Positions 10,200 to 23,496 are shown, counted from the stretch's first letter. The stretch is 64,000 nt of DNA from Lytechinus variegatus (GCF_018143015.1 NC_054746.1:37046830-37110829); one strand, 5' to 3'. Notes: generated by a model not told the origin, from the letters alone. Translations and numbers: made by a program.

Positions 10200-11839
10200 G
10201 ATGTTCTTTGCCCGGAGTCCAAGTTATTAAAACTATAGCTTGCCATTTATAAGACTTCTTTTAAATTATGGATTTATTTTCATCATTTCAAAACCTGGAA
10301 CAGGGTTTTCAGATCACTTTGATCAGAGATAAATTGTGTATCTCTATCCTTGTGATGACATGCATATATTATTTGTAACAGTCATACTAAAATCAATATA
10401 AGGACTTAAGTTTCAAATACAATTGGATTTTTGTTTTCCCTTTGTAATAAAATATTCATCAAACATCAATTCCAGGTTACTAGTAGATCAGACTTTCCCG
10501 CCATATATTTTTCCTTTTTTTTCCTTCCGGCTCCCACGTGCCACTCTGCAAGGCTCGGTGCGTCACAAGTGGCGCTCGCACCACCATTTGAAAATCCGTG
10601 CCCTAAATCTATAGATCTATCATCAAAGTAGTTAGTATGACTATTAATAGAGCCCAAGTAAATTTCAAGAAATGTTGTTCTTCAAAATAGAGTAAATATA
10701 ATTGATAAAGGCCAATGCAATTATTAATAATGCATACATGTAGCCCTCAAGGCTGGAAAAAAATATAGGCCTACAATATGTACCACTTTTGTCTTTTATT
10801 CACATTCTGAAATAAAATATGGAAAATGGGGTTCATGTACTTATATTCAAGCTGTCAGCAACTTTGTTGCAAAATGTGCTAAACATAGATAGGCTTGTCT
10901 TAGATTCATTACCCAGAATGTAGCATTGTATACAACTAGAAATAGAACGAGTTATCTGCTACCCTCTACAAAATTCAAATACATTGCTTGGGAATTGTGA
11001 ATAGTACATTCAATCAAAAATATTTCTTTCCATCTTAGATGTGAGCTCTTTTTTTCATCCTGTGAAAGGACAGTTCCCCTCGAGTGAACAACTTGAGACC
11101 ATTTGCCTCAAGTCCATTTCTAGGGACCGGGTTGTTAGCTCTAGAGGGCACTTGCAGTTAAATCATCCAGATATCAAACTCGAGCTATTCATTTGCTGCA
11201 CAAACCCTTTCTCTGTAGAAAAGTTGTCTGAATGTACAGCCTAAATGTTCCAACAGGACTTTATGCACTAGAGTATAGTCACTATGGTGGGATTAAACAG
11301 CTGATAATCCTACCTATTACAAAGGAAAATATATTAGTTTTTCTCATGTTCCCTTGAAAGAATCAATTTTGCTACTAGGGTTCTGAAGAAGGTCATTTAA
11401 GGTGCACTTTGAGTTATTGTTGTTTGCAATCAATATTAATCTATTGTGAATCAGCTTTGAGAAAGTGCACTTGCTTGCTTCTCATGTGACTTACTTGATA
11501 TAATCTTCTTAAGAGAAAGAGCTATTATTAATAGTAGGTCATAACCCTACACTCATTGATTTCTTTTCTATGAACTACATGACTTATAAACATATTCAAA
11601 TAGAAACGGTTTAAAGAAACTAGAGAGTAAAAGCAACATTGATGTTTTGTTGTTTTGTTGAATGATATTTTCTTGTTAAGTATACACAAATTGTTTTTGT
11701 TCTGTACGTTTTTTTATTGGAAAATTTCTTTGCAATAGAAAGTACATTTTCCATTCATATTCCATTTATGCATAACTGTTCGAATTCTAACAGTCACATA
11801 CTTAACCACAAATTTATATTCTTTGCTTTGTTTCCCCAG
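10200..11839. other. Noncoding stretch upstream of the YPEL5 coding exon
   Basis: This would be the 3' part of the long 5'-UTR intron of YPEL5 if the first exon is at or upstream of 6206. It contains a short GC-richer island at about 10525-10600. The stretch ends with a pyrimidine tract and acceptor (TTTGCTTTGTTTCCCCAG, AG at 11838-11839). No other exon is recognised. Confidence 0.5.
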
Positions 11840-11862
11840 TGCATTTATAGCAAGCATCTATC
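11840..11862 (+). other. YPEL5: YPEL5 5' UTR part of the coding exon
   Basis: A 23-base untranslated leader lies between the splice acceptor (AG at 11838-11839, preceded by TTTGCTTTGTTTCCCC) and the ATG at 11863. The presence of an acceptor so close to the start shows that at least one upstream noncoding exon exists. Confidence 0.75.
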
Positions 11863-12228
11863 ATGGGGCGAGTTTTCCTTGAGCATATAGGAGGCACAAG
11901 ATTGTTCTCCTGTGCAAACTGTGATACTGTACTGACCAACAGGGCAGAACTAATGTCCACACGCTTTACAGGGTCAACGGGTCGTGCATACCTCTTCAAA
12001 CGAGTGGTCAACCTCTCATTTAGTGAGGTCCAAGATAGGATCATGTTAACTGGACGTCACATGGTACGAGATGTCTTCTGCAAGAACTGTGACTCAAAAC
12101 TTGGTTGGATCTATGAATTTGCCACAGAGGAATCTCAGAGGTACAAGGAAGGCAAAGTGATTTTAGAACGAGCTCTCATCACAGAAAGCGAAGGCATGGA
12201 GGAACATGTAGTAGTTGGTGACATATGA
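11863..12228 (+). CDS. YPEL5: Protein yippee-like 5 (YPEL5), complete coding frame
   Basis: A 121-residue protein whose whole length follows vertebrate YPEL5: start [29 protein letters not shown], and [12 protein letters not shown]. The Yippee zinc-binding pattern is intact: Cys17-x2-Cys20, 52 residues, Cys73-x2-Cys76. Family members are small zinc-binding proteins; YPEL5 is reported to associate with the CTLH/GID ubiquitin-ligase complex and to affect cell-cycle progression. The start ATG is the first in the exon, 23 bases after a strong acceptor (AG at 11838-11839), so the coding region is one exon behind a spliced 5' UTR. That argues against a processed retrocopy. The stop is TGA. The gene converges with the minus-strand PLEKHG-type gene. 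No defect is visible. Confidence 0.97.
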   Translation: MGRVFLEHIGGTRLFSCANCDTVLTNRAELMSTRFTGSTGRAYLFKRVVNLSFSEVQDRIMLTGRHMVRDVFCKNCDSKLGWIYEFATEESQRYKEGKVILERALITESEGMEEHVVVGDI

Positions 12229-14560
12229 TGCTGATGGACATTCTTCAAACTCATTTTATCTTTGTAAAGTTTTAGATAGAACAATAATTCTTGTTATATT
12301 TATATATCTTGTATATAGCAAACATATTTTGTAGCTAGCACCTTTGCAGTTTGGTGGAAAGTTGAATTCATTAGAATATTTGCACATGGCTTGTAGTTTT
12401 AAGATGGTTTGAGAATATATGGGATGGAGCAATCAAGATGTCAAAAACACAACTGTTCAAGAGGTTTTTAAAAGCTTGGTTTCAGTATAGGGTTCTGGTA
12501 TGCAATTCCAAGTGATGTAGGTCTTCATCAGAACAGGACTATACCTATGCAGTGTTTTATGTCTTCTAGTTATTTGTCTGAAAGAGGCTGCTGCAGAGAT
12601 GAAGAACATTCTGACTCTTTGTTCAGACTAATACGTGAGTGAAGAGGAAGTTCTTCCCAAGCTTATTCATTTTATGATCAAGCATGCCAGTCCCCACCAC
12701 TGAGCGGTAGGGAGAATATGCAAATTATATATGGGGAATAACACTGCACTACATGATAATGGCTGCCAGGATGTTATCCCTGCACCGCTTTTCACATTTT
12801 CACACATCAATGAAAACAGAGCTGTGCCAATCAATTTTCACTCAGGGTCAATCTCTTCTCTTTTCCAAATATTGGATCATAAACCCCTTTATAAAGAGGG
12901 GACTGCATCATCAAAAACTACAAGAATGGGGAGGGGGATTCTCCTGCATGTATGCATGGGGAATTCCCTTCTCCAGAAAATATTCTGAACACAGGGTTAG
13001 AACTGCTGAAATAAATGAAAGGTGCTGAAAGGGAAAAATTACCGCACAAAAGCTCCACTGATCTGATTTCTAAGCAGAAATATAGCAACGCCATTTTATT
13101 GTGGTTTACCTCAAGTGTCAGTGTGAACTGATTATCTGTAATTGTTGTGAATAAAATGTATTAGAAACAAGTATATTGTCCTCTCAGATTTGTGGTACAT
13201 TATCACCTTCAATGTTTAACCCCCCAGAGATTATCTTCGTTGTGCGAACTAAAATTTCTCAGGAGTCCAAAGCCTCAATTTTTTGATGAATAATCAATCG
13301 TCAATTTTACTTGGTTCTAAAGTCAGAGGTGATCAACATGGTGTTGAATCATTTCATGTTCAAATTTTCTGGAAATAGCCTACAATCAATATTACTATGC
13401 TTTGTACTTGAAGGGGGTGCAATAGCTAATTAGCCATACATGTATGTCATTTTAAAATCTTGCAGTCATCTGTGAGTTTGATCTTGGTAGAGATTTTTTT
13501 TCCAGAAAATTGTATTTTTACCTGGAATAATGAAAAATGCTGCAGATTTCATTGGGGAAATTTCTGAATCATTACACACATGTACATGTACGACTATTGG
13601 AGAGTATGACAAGGTAAAATGATGTGCCCCCACAAAAGATAATGCCTGCCTCCCCTAGTAAAACAGAGAACTCTTTTCAATCCTTGAAGTCATTCAATGT
13701 TGCTACAATATGCCCAATATGTCGATATGCCCACTTCGATGAAGTACATGCACATGATTGTACGTGTACTTCACCTGGAGCCATTTCTTTATTCAGTAGC
13801 CATAGCATTATCAAAGTAAACTTAAACTTGTCTTACCAGTAATCACTGTTATATTACAATTTAGTCTGCATAAGTCAACTTTCCATCAGTCAAATTATAG
13901 TCAAATAATGTCCAAAGTCAAAGCAATTATTTTGACCAGAGTAAGAATATTATGCAAAATGTGGTATTTTATTTACATTTCTCTCTCCTTGTACGTCTTA
14001 CATGCATTTCTGTGATCCCAAGAAATTTGCCTCACATATTGGAATATTTGCCTTTGCTGCAAATGTACACTATATTTTCAACCATGTTACAACTTGACAA
14101 GATGGGCCCAATAGCACAAAGATTAGCGATTAATTGCTATAATAATTCTGATTGGTTCCTAGTCTACTATACACATACAATAATGATAGGCCATTACATG
14201 TAGCAATAAATCACTAACCTTTGTGTTATTAGACCCAGATAAGCTTTTCAAATTCACAAACTCTCTCATATATCACAAGTCACCTCTCTTGTGTAAAATG
14301 CACTGTTATGTATTGAGAGAAAGTACAGGTGTGCTGGCATACCTTGATATATACATGTACACCATGGTAATTTGTTTCCTTTGATTTATTTATCACAGTT
14401 ACTCATTGTGGAATTAGGTACACATGTTAATCCATGGAATGATGAAGATTCATAGAGTAAGAAACTACATTTTGTGCAATTCCCTTTTGAAGCTTACTAG
14501 TATATTTATGTGAAATTACGGTTAATGTGTGATTTGTTTTGAATAAATTCAATTCATTAA
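12229..14560 (+). other. YPEL5: YPEL5 3' UTR with candidate polyadenylation signals
   Basis: AATAAA hexamers on the plus strand after the stop lie at 13010-13015, 13150-13155 and 14542-14547. The second is followed by a TTTGTGGT-like GU element and the third by TTTGGTGTTGG, which are typical downstream elements. The true end cannot be decided from sequence; a 0.9 kb or a 2.3 kb 3' UTR would both fit. The span includes the small MITE at 14104-14236 and no other coding sequence. Confidence 0.45.
14104..14236. mobile_element. MITE, 133 bp, 36-bp TIRs, AGAT duplication
   Basis: The left arm begins GGGCCCAATAGCACAAAG and the right arm is its inverse (ends CTTTGTGTTATTAGACCC). The arms match over about 36 bp with a few substitutions (inner end ATTGCTA/TAGCAAT). 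AGAT at 14100-14103 and at 14237-14240 directly abuts both ends as a 4-bp target duplication. It has no coding capacity. Confidence 0.8.
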
Positions 14561-14719
14561 TTTGGTGTTGGATACTGCATGATATATACCATCTTTATAT
14601 GCTGCAATTATACACACGAAGAGGCTAGTAATAATGAAAGATATTTTTAACATGTTATTACACCTTTTGTGCATTTTTTATATGGAGGTCTTTTGGTATA
14701 GAAAATTGGAGATTGACTA

Positions 14720-14878
14720 GGGCCCACTTTATAAAGACTTGACAACTATAGTAAATATGCCATTTATCGTAACTTCCATGGAAACCTTGATTGTTATTAG
14801 TCGCCGAGCCCTGTTACCATGGTAATTGTCATAATTGGCAAAGCTATAATAGTTGTAACTCTTTATGAAATGGATCCT
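14720..14878. mobile_element. MITE-like element, 159 bp
   Basis: The left end GGGCCCACTTTATAAAGACT, then TGACAACTATAG, is inversely repeated at the right end (CTATAATAGTTGTAACTC, then TTTATGAAATGGATCCT). The middle holds a GTTACCATGGTAAT palindrome (about 14813-14826), close to an RFX X-box. It begins with the same GGGCCCA motif as the 133-bp element 480 bp away, so the two may belong to related families. Confidence 0.7.
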
Positions 14879-16241
14879 AAATGTTCATTTTTTAAAACTA
14901 ACAGTATCGCATGCTAATGATTGCACTGGAATGCTATTTTAAAAATTTGTATTATTTGAAAAGCTAACCATCACCATGATTTCCCCTTTCATTGCTTGAA
15001 AATGCTAAACAGTAAAGACATTAAATGAGATAAGACCTTTAAGAAATTCAGTAATTGTTCCTGTTTTATACTTTGTATATCACAATATAATGAATTGCAG
15101 GTATTGTACCAACATTAGAATGAAATGGAGCTCTGCCTTTACTAGGCTGAAAATCAAACTAAAACAACCTGAAATACATGTATGTTCATTTCCATAAAAT
15201 AATGTACATTTCATTTTACGTTTCTTCAACTATTTACTTTTCTGCAATGCATGTTCAACATATTCTTTGTGTAATTTCACAAATGAATGAAAACCAATTT
15301 TGAGATGTTTGTAAGGTATGTCCATTCCATCTTCTTTTTAAGTGCCATCTTGAGAAGAATGTACTTTTCTTTTCCATGTTTTAATCACTTAGTATATAAT
15401 CCTTTGGAATGAAGATGGAATTTTTCTCGTTATTTTCATTGATTTGTATTTTAAAAATCCACTTTAGTAAAAATATTGATTGAATAATTATAAGAATTAA
15501 TGAGGTCTGATTTAAGCAAGGACTTGTTACTTTTCTGTCTGCTTTTTCTAAATTCAACCTTTTCTTTTTAAACAGTGAAAAATTAACTTGATGTGTCACT
15601 TTAATTGCAATCAAGTAAAGTGGTATGTAGTGTGAATTGCTATTAATGCTAGTCATTTGAATAATTTCAAGTACAGGAAATAAATGAAGCATGTAATGTA
15701 GATTATCATTAGACATAAAATACATTTTATACATATTTTAATGAGTTTTATACTGGGTTTTGACATGCTATGTGCTTTTGTATTGTGTTGTAACAACTAC
15801 ATCATGTAAACGGTTTGTCATTGGGAAGTCCATAGAAGTGATTCATGTAGATGATGTAATATGCAAGATAACAAATTTTTTATACTGTATCTTGATGTTT
15901 TGGTTTTAATTTTGTGTGCCTCTTGATGAGCGATATGTACGCAATCCTTTTATGAATTCTTCAATTGTTTGATTCCACACATTTGCTTTAGGCTTAGGGG
16001 GCTCTTTCACAGAGATATTTTAACATGATTTTAAAAGTTACACAGGATTTTTAGAACTGAAATCAAAGTGCCCAAAGTATGACATGCAATCTCAAGTAAT
16101 TTTTGAAAGAATTATTCTTTGTGCTATGAAATGAGTCTTAATTTTTAAACTCTTTTCGTCTACACCTAGTGTGTCTGAAAAAATGAAATCATCCATGCTT
16201 TCTATATTCCAGGCATTTGTATGTTCTTCAGTACATTTTTT
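14879..16241. other. Noncoding stretch
   Basis: AT-rich sequence between the small MITE and the DR1 element. The open frame at 15381-15734 is I/L/K/N-rich with no domain. No splice-bounded exon was found. Confidence 0.45.
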
Positions 16242-17315
16242 GTCTCACCTGCGAAGCAAAGTGAGACTATATGCGCCGCTTTTCCGACGGCGGCGGCGGC
16301 GTCAACATCAAATCTTAACCTGAGGTTAAGTTTTTGAAATGACATCATAACTTAGAAAGTATATGGACCTAGTTAATAAAACTTGGCCATAAGGTTAATC
16401 AAGTATTACTGAACATCCTATTAGAGTTTCATGTCACATGACCAAGGTCAAAGGTCATTTAGGGTCAATGAACTTAGACCATGTTGGAGGAATCAACATC
16501 GAAATCTTAACCTGAGGTTAAGTTTTTGAAATGTCATCATAACTTAGAAAATATATGGACATAGTTCATGAAACTTGGACATAAGGTTAATCAAGTATCA
16601 CTGAACATCCTGCATGAGTTTCACGTCACATGACCAAGGTCAAAGGTCATTTAGGGTCAATGAACTGGCCGAATTGGGGATATCTGTTGAATTCCCATCA
16701 TAACTTTGAAAGTTTATGGATCTGATTCATGAAACTTGTACATAATGGTAATCAAGCATCACTGAAAATTTTGTGCAAGTTTCAGGTCTCATGATTAAGG
16801 TCAAAGGTCATTTAGGGTCAATGAACTTTGGCCGAATTGGGGGTATCTGTTGAATTACCATAACTTTGAAAGTTTATTGGTCTAGTTCATTAAACTTGGA
16901 CATTAGAGTAATCAAGTATCACTGAACATCCTGTGCGCGTTTCAGGTCACATGACCAAGGTCAAAGGTCAATGAACTTTGGCCGAATTGGGTGTATCTGT
17001 TGAATTACCATCATAACTTTGAAAGTTTATGGATCTGATTCATGAAACTTGTACATAAGAGTAATCAAGTATCACTGAACATCCTGTTCGAGTTTCAGGT
17101 CACATGATCAAGGTCAAAGGTCATGTAAGGTCAATGAACTTTGGCCATGTTGGGGTTTTTTGTTGAATAACCATCATATCTCTGTAAGTTTATTGGTCTA
17201 GTTCATAAAAAGTGGACATAAGAGTAACCATGTATCACTGAACATCTTGTGCGAGTTAGAGTAGTATTCAAAGTGAGCACTGCTGCTATATTGAACCGCG
17301 TGATGCAGGTGAGAC
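16242..17315. repeat. Interspersed element with about five tandem 150-190 bp units, each with a DR1 nuclear-receptor motif
   Basis: It is bounded by GTCTCACCTGC (16242-16252) and its exact inverse GCAGGTGAGAC (17305-17315). After a (CGG)n stretch at about 16287-16300, units repeat with the phrases CATCATAACTT(T/A)GAAAG, TCATGAAACTTG(T/G)ACATAA, AATCAAGTATCACTGAACAT, TCACATGACCAAGGTC and GGTCAATGAACTT. Perfect AGGTCAAAGGTCA lies at 16445, 16637, 16798, 16958 and 17111. The first two units also carry the palindrome CTTAACCTGAGGTTAAG (16314-16330, 16506-16522). I recall this family as dispersed in marine invertebrate genomes, but cannot check its name. It encodes nothing obvious. Confidence 0.85.
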
Positions 17316-20300
17316 GGCCAGAGGCATTCCACTTGTTTAAACATATTTTTTAAACAATCCCAAATCAGTGAATGGTTTAGAAAATTTTGAAAATCCCACA
17401 AGAAAATATTAATGATTTAAATTTTCCATCTTTAATACATTAGCTTTGTGTTTGATTTTTTTTTGGAAATTTCTGACAATTACCAGAATTTGCTAGTAAG
17501 TTTTGACAGGCTGGCTCCTTGTACAATATGTACCCATTACATTAAATGAACTTAATTTGAAGGTTGACTCATCTTAGTTGACTCTATTCTGATTTTTTAT
17601 TAATCCACTAAACATCGCTTGCCTTTATGTGTGTGATATTCTATATTTGGTCCAAAATAAATTTGTTTATGCTGCTCTGCTATTTAAGTTATTTTATACC
17701 TCATCATGAATTGGTGATTGCAATGGGGCCACATGTATGCTAGATATACATGGTGTTTAATGACAGAAGGTTGTGCATATTAGTCATTATTTACATATTT
17801 TCCCCAAACCCAACACTGCAAACAAATGAAATATACAATTGACCCTTTCAATTTCATAGATTTTTCTTTCTGAAGACCAGTAATTTAATCCCTTAATCTG
17901 TTTAATAACAAATGAATTGAAATGTCAGAAATCATTTGGCATACTTTGTTATGTACAGTTGTAAGCATGAAATCTAGTTGTTTGGGGAAACAAGATATAT
18001 TGCCATTTATGTAGAAAATATCCTTTCTCAGGTTTTATATGGCAGTCCTCGGCTTGTGCTAGTAAATCCTTTGTATTTCAAAATATAATTAATAGGCCTG
18101 CCTATACAATGTATTTTAATGTGGAAATAAAATGAATTGATATTCATATCTGAACTAAAGAATGCTGTTGCCATAGTATCATTTGTGTTGTATGTTCAAT
18201 TCCTGCTCAGTATACATGTAGCTTTGGGAGAAAAAAACAACAGCTGATTTTGTACCAATATTGATCTTTTCTGGGATCTCAGACATTCCTCTATTTACAA
18301 TTCCTTTTTAGTTGCTTTTCTGGGAATATCTCATGCAATTACCCATTTCTTTTTCCATTAAAATTTTATATCTTCCCTTTACTGCATTCAATTTCGTCAT
18401 TTTTTCTCACTTTCTTTCACTTCAACAATGGTTGTTAACTGGAATAATTTAATGTATCCCTATTTCTCTTTCCTCACTTTTCTTTTTAAACATCCTTGAT
18501 GAGCTCTTTATTTGAATACATTAGAGCTACAATGATAGAAGATATGTGGTTCTTACATTTTGAATATTCAAAAACAAATCTACACCACCTTGACGTAAGA
18601 GAGGATCTGGTAATTTTGACTCAGAAGATGCATTGTAACGTTTTGCATACGCTAAAAATTGCTTCATCTTAAATGAATATTGGATTTATGGATGGTTGAC
18701 TTTAATATGCAAGTTAACCTGTATATATTGATTAATGCTTTGTTACAAAAAAAAGATGCAAGTTTCATGCATTTTCTTTGCTTGCCAGCTGAGTATTTAA
18801 CTTTGGAAAGTCAAAATAGCAGGCCTCAGAAATAGGCTTTATTGTGCTTCTGACTGGCCTGAACTCTCTGATGTCATACTGTGTAAGGTTGTGGTTTTAG
18901 AGGGATTTAAAAAAAAATTATTTGCCGCTTACTTGGCACAGTAACTGGAACTGCATTCAGATTGTGTGCAACAGTTTTTCTTGACACAGCAATAAAGAGC
19001 CAAATACAGAAATCCCCAAAACATATGAAAAGCTGTAAGTTTTCATCCTTTTCAGCAGTAAATATTTTCACTGTAATTTTCCTCTGAATACTGTTAAAAG
19101 AATTGTAGTAATCATCTGGAAACAAGAAAATAATTGACCTTTTCTGCATACAGACGTATGTAAGCAAAGAATTGGTTGAATTGTATGTCTGATAATACAG
19201 GCCGGTGAGGAGCACAACAGAGCCTATTTTCAAAGCACAATAATAACAAGCTTTTCAATAAGCAACATTGCTAGAAGCTGGCAAGCAGAGACTGAAAATG
19301 CAGGACACTTGAAGTATTTTGATTCACAGTTTACATGTAAATTTTAATTTGTCAATGTCACTCAAAATCGCTTTATAAGTGATATTTTGCAATTTGTAAA
19401 ATGTTTCCCTTCTTGAAAATATTTCTTCGAAAACTGAAGATTTTTTCTTTTTGGAAAACAAATTGTTATTTGCAGTTTTCTTAAAAGATGTCTATTTTAT
19501 AATATTCTTAACAAATATATATAGGTGGTATTCTCATACGTTGACCAGTGTTTATATATATACTTACAAGTGGGAATTTTATAAAGCTGTTTATACTTTA
19601 ACACAACCTAATAGATTTGCAAATGACTGGTGACACGTTCTCGAGTGCTAAGTCAGCTACGTCTGGAATGAAATACATTTCACAGTATTGCAAAATACAT
19701 ATAAAAGTAAAATGTAGATAAGACATGAAAAAACTAGACAAGAAACAGACTATTTATGTTACCAATCTGGACGCCTGGTTTTTATTGTATGATGGTAAAT
19801 TTCACTACCTGTAGGTAGAGGTAGCGACGTCAAGCAAGGGATATGAAAAGACATAATAGACATACCTCTTACAAATCATACAAACCATAACATTGCTTAG
19901 CTTTCAAATGAATAAATACAACTCATACAGCCACATTGTAAGCAAATGAAATACAATTTTCAATATTTGTAGTCTTATTGATAAACAATCAGATGATTTT
20001 TTTTACTGAGATGACATGATTTATTTCATTTACTTTTAAGTACACATACTTGATGAACTGAAAGCTTTGAGTGCATGAACTAATACGAGATTAACAAGAA
20101 TAATGAGTTTACATTCAACAATGTAGAGGATTAAAATAATTATCTGGCTCAAAGAAGGAATATTAAGTACGGAGCGGTTATAAGATTATTACCGTTCTGT
20201 GTAGCGAACTAAACCAAATTATTACATCAAATGCATCTTTGCAAACAAACAAAAGATCTCTTGATCTATTATAAGTTGTAAAACAGATTTTCATTTAAGT

Positions 20301-21350
20301 CAAAGGGATTTTCTCAGTGTTGTAAAACCATGTAAATTATATATTTCTTGTGAATAGTGTGTATGAACATTTCATACAAAATGCATTAGCTTTTTTACAC
20401 ATCAAAATGAGTTGTACATGTCTATTCATGTTCTTTAATAAAAAATAAACCCAGAAAATAGATAAAATAAGTCACTTGATATCTTTAATTGACGAAAGCA
20501 GAATATGCTAGTCAAATACATGTGTAATTCATTTTCTTTAAAATTCAAAATCAAATTAACAGTATTTGATGTCTTTTGTGAAAAATTCATACGATTGAAA
20601 GTGCAAACTAATTCACATTGTGTTGCATGGATTTAAATGCTGACATTTGATATTTCTCAGAACAGAGGTCCTCAGTAGGAATAGCACCACTAACTTATGT
20701 GACAAATATGGATACAAAAATCTCCCTATTGACATTTTAGAAGAACTTTGGAGTGGAAAGACTCATAGCACCTTATTTTAGTCTTTACACATAAAATGTT
20801 AACATTTGCAGTGAAAAAGAAATTCATCATTCAAAGTCTACTCAATTTGACAAAATGAAAGTGAAATTGATCTGTGAGAATAGTCATTGTTATTTTCAAG
20901 TTCTTTAATCAACTTGTCAAAAGTTTAAACTATTACAATTGACCAAGTACCAATACTTTTAACACTGATAATTTTCCCTAAATCCACCCAAATCGTACAA
21001 GAAATCTTCAGAATTCAATTTCAAAAATACAAATAGCCCATGTGACAGTGCTGGGTTACTTTGTTCCTTACTCTAAATGTTTTCTGTAACCCCCCCCCCT
21101 CCTGCGTAGATGAGCAAAATGAATATTGCTAATAATTCATAAATATAAAGATCACATTACTTACTAACATTACAATCACCTTTGAAAATTGATGATAATT
21201 AATTGAACACACATCATTCCTCATATTTACTACTTCATAGCTTGTACAAAATGTGAAAAAATAGCTGCCTTTGCTACTCAAGTACAATTGGCTGGTCTTC
21301 CTATTATATCATGCAATGTACACTATGAACATAGATTCACATAGATCAGG
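17316..21350. other. Intergenic stretch between the convergent genes
   Basis: AT-rich sequence without a recognisable exon or repeat boundary. Open frames at 17198-17401, 18907-19233 and 19451-19633 are low-complexity and unsupported. Additional plus-strand AATAAA sites (about 17655 and 18126) could serve a longer YPEL5 transcript, and minus-strand signals (TTTATT near 19780 and 20021) a longer PLEKHG transcript. Confidence 0.4.
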
Positions 21351-23496
21351 AATGATACTTTTAATAGTTTTATTAAGATAAAAATATCCACACTACATTA
21401 CAGTAAATCTGAATCAGAAGGTACTTTCTTTGTATTAATAAATTCTGAGATTCTTTGTCAATCTATTTGGCAAGAAAAGTAGAAAGAAGTAAAGGTGCTT
21501 TGACAGAACTCTTTATAGTTTGACACACGACCACCCTCAGACTTCACAAAAGCAATCTACATGAAATATACAATGACCATGATGGGTACAGTAGAAATGT
21601 ACACAAATAGCATAACTACATTTAGATGAATATACATGCCAAATCCTTGATTAAGTATTATACAAAGCTTCAGAGCATACACAGTTAAGCCTGAATACAC
21701 ATACAATCTATATATATTAAATATTTCTACGACAATATACACAACACGCATGCCTTTAAGCTAAAAACACTTTAGCAAGACAAAATAAACCAATACTACT
21801 GCAATGTAGCTAAGGACATCACTCAACAAGATTTGTTCATCATTCTAGTTTTGTTAATTACTCCGGTGGAACCAAAGTAAAATTTATGCAACTTATAACC
21901 AAGATATAAAAGCTTGGTTCTCATGTTTCCTGAAGATAATTCTTGAGGATAAATATTTGTGCATCCTTGATTTACAGAACATTGTTTTGTTCAATGTCTG
22001 CCAAAAAAACCCTAAACAAAATTACAATAGACATCCAATGATACAGACAACAACATATTTTCTAGCTTTCTGCATTTAGAAACAATATATATTATAAAGA
22101 AGACATTTTACTTTGCCATACATGTCACTGGGATAAGTAATATGCACATTGTCTTCTTTGATGTAAATGGGGACTATTCATTGTCATGTAAACAAAATAA
22201 ACATGTACTCGTGTTGTTCAAATCAGCAAACATGATTAAACGGTAAACTTGAGTGGGTGATTGTTGATATATGAGAAATGTTTACAAAAGCTGAAAGGCA
22301 CTTTGCATGAAGCAATACTGTACTAATTTATCTTAAGGCTTTGGTTTTCAATTGTTCTCAGAATGAAACTATCATAAATAAAGAAGAGTCATCAGTAAAT
22401 TATAACACTGACTTGCAGATAATATAATTCATGATTTGGAAATGACAAAATGAGATGATTAGAAAGATCAAAGCCTGTTCATGATTTCTATGATAATTGG
22501 TTATGAATAAAAAGTATAAGAATGCATTTTGCATTTTTGAAAAGCAAAAGAAATTTTGAATAGTTCTGTAAAAAAGTGAAGAATAATATCTAACAGAATT
22601 TCTATCAGATATATACTATAAGCAAGCAAATGATCTAATCTTTGCTTGAACAATCCGGACCTTATGACTTCCTCCTAATTGATCAAGTCAGTCACATGGC
22701 TATCACATGACCGTTTCATGATGTGATTAGGCGGCGTCAAGGCCAAAAACATTCAAACGATAGAACAGACTAGAATCTGTTCTTTCTCTGAAACATGAAT
22801 GATGCTAAGAACTTTGACAGGAGAAGACAGGTCCATCAATGACAGAGATATTGGTAAGGTCACTCCGTAAAATGAATTTTAACATTTTGTGATAACTATG
22901 TCTGTCAGCTATGAAAAACCTTGATATTTAAAAAAATGAAACAGAAAAAAATATCATTATGGTATAGCAAAATAGAAATACCAATACAGAAAGGTTCTTG
23001 TTCATAATTCTTGCTCTAAGGTTCATTTATAAAAAGAGAATAATGAACTGAAGATAGATGACACTTTGACAGCAAAGTGAATCAAATTATTTTAACATTT
23101 TATAATTAAAAAAAAGCATAATTCCTGCATTATACAGAATTTTTTTTCAAACTAACATTACTTCACTCATGTAATGAACATGAGCAGTAATCATCTCAAG
23201 TAAAACAATGAAAAGAATAGAAAATTAACTTGTGCAAAATCAAGGCACTGATTATGTGATAAAAAATGAATACAAAATTATTCTTACTTCTCTTGAAGCA
23301 CTGGTCTTATATGAAAATAAACCAAAACCTTTGGCAATTTAAGTATTGTATTTGAATTTGTCAAATGGTCACCCAGTGAAAGATCAAGTTGTCAAAAAAA
23401 TGAAAGATTTGAAATAACATGGTAAGGATTTGAATCGTGAAAGGCATTGCAACACTGCTAAATGATGGTTTATATAGTATGCACACTTATTAATTC
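21351..23496 (-). other. PLEKHG: Likely 3' UTR of the PLEKHG-type gene
   Basis: Reading leftward from the TAA at 23497-23499, the first paired minus-strand polyadenylation hexamers I see are AATAAA (plus-strand TTTATT, 21369-21374) and ATTAAA (plus-strand TTTAAT, 21360-21365), about 2.1 kb after the stop. The interval is AT-rich and noncoding; the frame at 21557-21751 is unsupported. The end point is inferred. Confidence 0.35.

Noticed and set aside
16242..17315. CRISPR-like spacing of repeats
   Set aside because: Units are 150-190 bp tandem copies in animal DNA. There are no short identical repeats with unique spacers and no cas genes.
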